Assembly (NCBI GenBank): GCA_022759165.1
Contig: JAEMPT010000048.1
Span: 1 to 5,709, forward strand
Length of the DNA stretch: 5,709 bases
Source: Thermoprotei archaeon
GTDB taxonomy: Archaea; Thermoproteota; Thermoprotei_A; Sulfolobales; Fervidicoccaceae
Reading direction: 5' to 3'
Positions 4,774-5,709 of this stretch are shown one piece after another. Numbering within the stretch: position 1 is the stretch's first letter; each line of letters starts with the position of its first letter. The notes beneath the pieces were generated by a model. That model was given only the letters and a program-made list of their open reading frames with translations, did not search any database and was not told the DNA's origin. The translations under genes and the position numbers were made by a program.

Positions 4774-5709
4774 TTACTCCACTGGAATTATCGTCTTTAC
4801 TTTGAAGCCCCTTGTTATATATGCAAGATAGACTATTCCTATCGCGAGCCAAACGAGCCCCAGTTCCTTAGCATATATGTCTAGTCCGTACCAAATGGCG
4901 GCGGTAATTACAAACCCAACGAACGGCATTATAGCCAACAGCGTCTTCTTTTCCAATTTGATGAATCTGTAGGCCAGCGCTACATGCATAAAGGCAAATG
5001 CCGTCAAGGCCCCAAAGTTAACGACCGAAGATAAATCTTTCAACGTTAGTAAATACACCAGCGGTGCTGTTATCAAAGCCACAATTATTGTCGAGACATA
5101 TGGCGTTTTGTATTTAGGATGAACTTTTGCGAACAGTTTCGGCAGATGTCCCTGCCTTCCCATGGAGAATAAAATCCTAGAGATTCCGGCTTGAGCTGCC
5201 AACGTGTCTCCAACTCCCCACGCTAAAACGGTGCCGAGGAGCGTTAGGTACTGCAACCATTTGCCGCCAGCCTCTTCAGCTATATAGAAGAACGCCACAT
5301 CCGGACTCTCGAACGAATAGCCAGGATGCACTAAGGCTCCGAGGTAGGTCTGAAGTATAAACATCGCAGCAATTATAGGGATCACTAATATCACTGCTCT
5401 GCTAACGACCTTCCTAGCTTCAATTGTTTCTTCGGCTAAAGTAGTCATTATATCAAAGCCTAGGAAGCTGAGTACAGCAACCGAAGTTCCTGATAATACC
5501 GCTCCCCACGAAAATTCTCCCGGATTGTAGAAAGGAGTAAAGTTAAAGCTCAAACCAGGGGTCGTGGCGACCTTGTATATGGCGGCTACTACGAAAGCGA
5601 CAAGCACAAAATCCTCAAAAAGAAACAGCGCCATTGAGGTCTTCGCTGTCAGCTCTACTCCTAAGACGTTAAGCACTGTAGCAAATGCGATAAAGATCGT
5701 TGCCCATAC
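4774..5709 (-). CDS. APC-superfamily amino-acid permease (5'-truncated)
   Basis: The C-terminal 311 residues of an amino-acid/polyamine/organocation transporter, an inner-membrane protein of usually 430-480 residues. The frame is open to the window edge, and the upstream residues WATIFIAFATVLNVLGVE continue the typical helix before the family's N-x-x-G-V element, so the GTG at 5676 is not the start. About 120-150 residues are missing. Landmarks: the TM6 region SFLGFDIMTTLAEE (about 81-94 of the visible part), with the GFD and EE signatures of substrate-binding helices, then the following basic stretch EARKVVSRA. The loop SRILFSMGRQGHLPKLFAKV and HPKYKTPYVS after TM8 is strongly conserved in the family. 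Four or more hydrophobic helices follow to the end. Substrate cannot be assigned. It lies 80 bases upstream of hypA on the same strand, but T-rich sequence between them suggests separate transcripts. Confidence 0.88.
   Translation of the reverse strand, partial: VWATIFIAFATVLNVLGVELTAKTSMALFLFEDFVLVAFVVAAIYKVATTPGLSFNFTPFYNPGEFSWGAVLSGTSVAVLSFLGFDIMTTLAEETIEARKVVSRAVILVIPIIAAMFILQTYLGALVHPGYSFESPDVAFFYIAEEAGGKWLQYLTLLGTVLAWGVGDTLAAQAGISRILFSMGRQGHLPKLFAKVHPKYKTPYVSTIIVALITAPLVYLLTLKDLSSVVNFGALTAFAFMHVALAYRFIKLEKKTLLAIMPFVGFVITAAIWYGLDIYAKELGLVWLAIGIVYLAYITRGFKVKTIIPVE

Noticed and set aside
4694..4852. Extension of the hypA reading frame upstream to an ATG at 4852
   Set aside because: It would overlap the end of the permease gene by about 80 bases, adds 53 residues with no HypA similarity, and has no reason to precede the conserved HEWALAE N-terminus.

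Overview
The window looks like a piece of a thermophilic archaeal chromosome, most likely from the Thermoproteota (crenarchaeal side). The evidence is strong GGTG/GAGGTGAT ribosome-binding sites, frequent ATA/AGA/AGG codons, T-run terminators without stems, a probable TTG start, and archaeal forms of HypA and HypB. The genus cannot be named from the sequence alone. It is gene dense: six protein genes, two of them cut by the window edges, and no intergenic stretch much longer than 100 bases.

Left part, plus strand (1-2246): two overlapping genes for large multi-pass membrane proteins of the NuoL/MrpA and NuoN/MrpD antiporter-like family. These are ion-pumping arms of complex I-like machines such as membrane-bound hydrogenases, Mbx/Mbs-type sulfur-reducing complexes and Mrp antiporters. 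The first gene lacks its 5' part. The second keeps most hallmark residues but has Glu where the family has the near-invariant TM7 Lys.

A 101-base gap (2247-2347) holds a T-run terminator, then a GC-rich hairpin that ends like the right end of IS200/IS605 (TnpB-type) elements although no tnpB is present, then a TATA-like promoter. It leads into a plus-strand gene for a PLP enzyme of the cystathionine gamma-synthase/gamma-lyase family (2360-3532).

Right part, minus strand (3534-5709): an APC-family amino-acid permease (5' part beyond the window), then hypA and an ATPase-type hypB overlapping as TGATG. HypA and this HypB together load nickel into [NiFe] hydrogenase. The PLP gene and hypB converge tail to tail with one base between their stop codons.

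The nickel-insertion pair close to two antiporter-like subunits suggests a membrane-bound [NiFe] hydrogenase or a relative, with its catalytic subunits outside the window. This is inference: no hydrogenase catalytic subunit is visible. The items most worth a second look are the orphan IS605-like hairpin, the TM7 Lys-to-Glu change, and the unusual Met-Val-His start of HypA. I saw no CRISPR array, tRNA, rRNA or complete mobile element.
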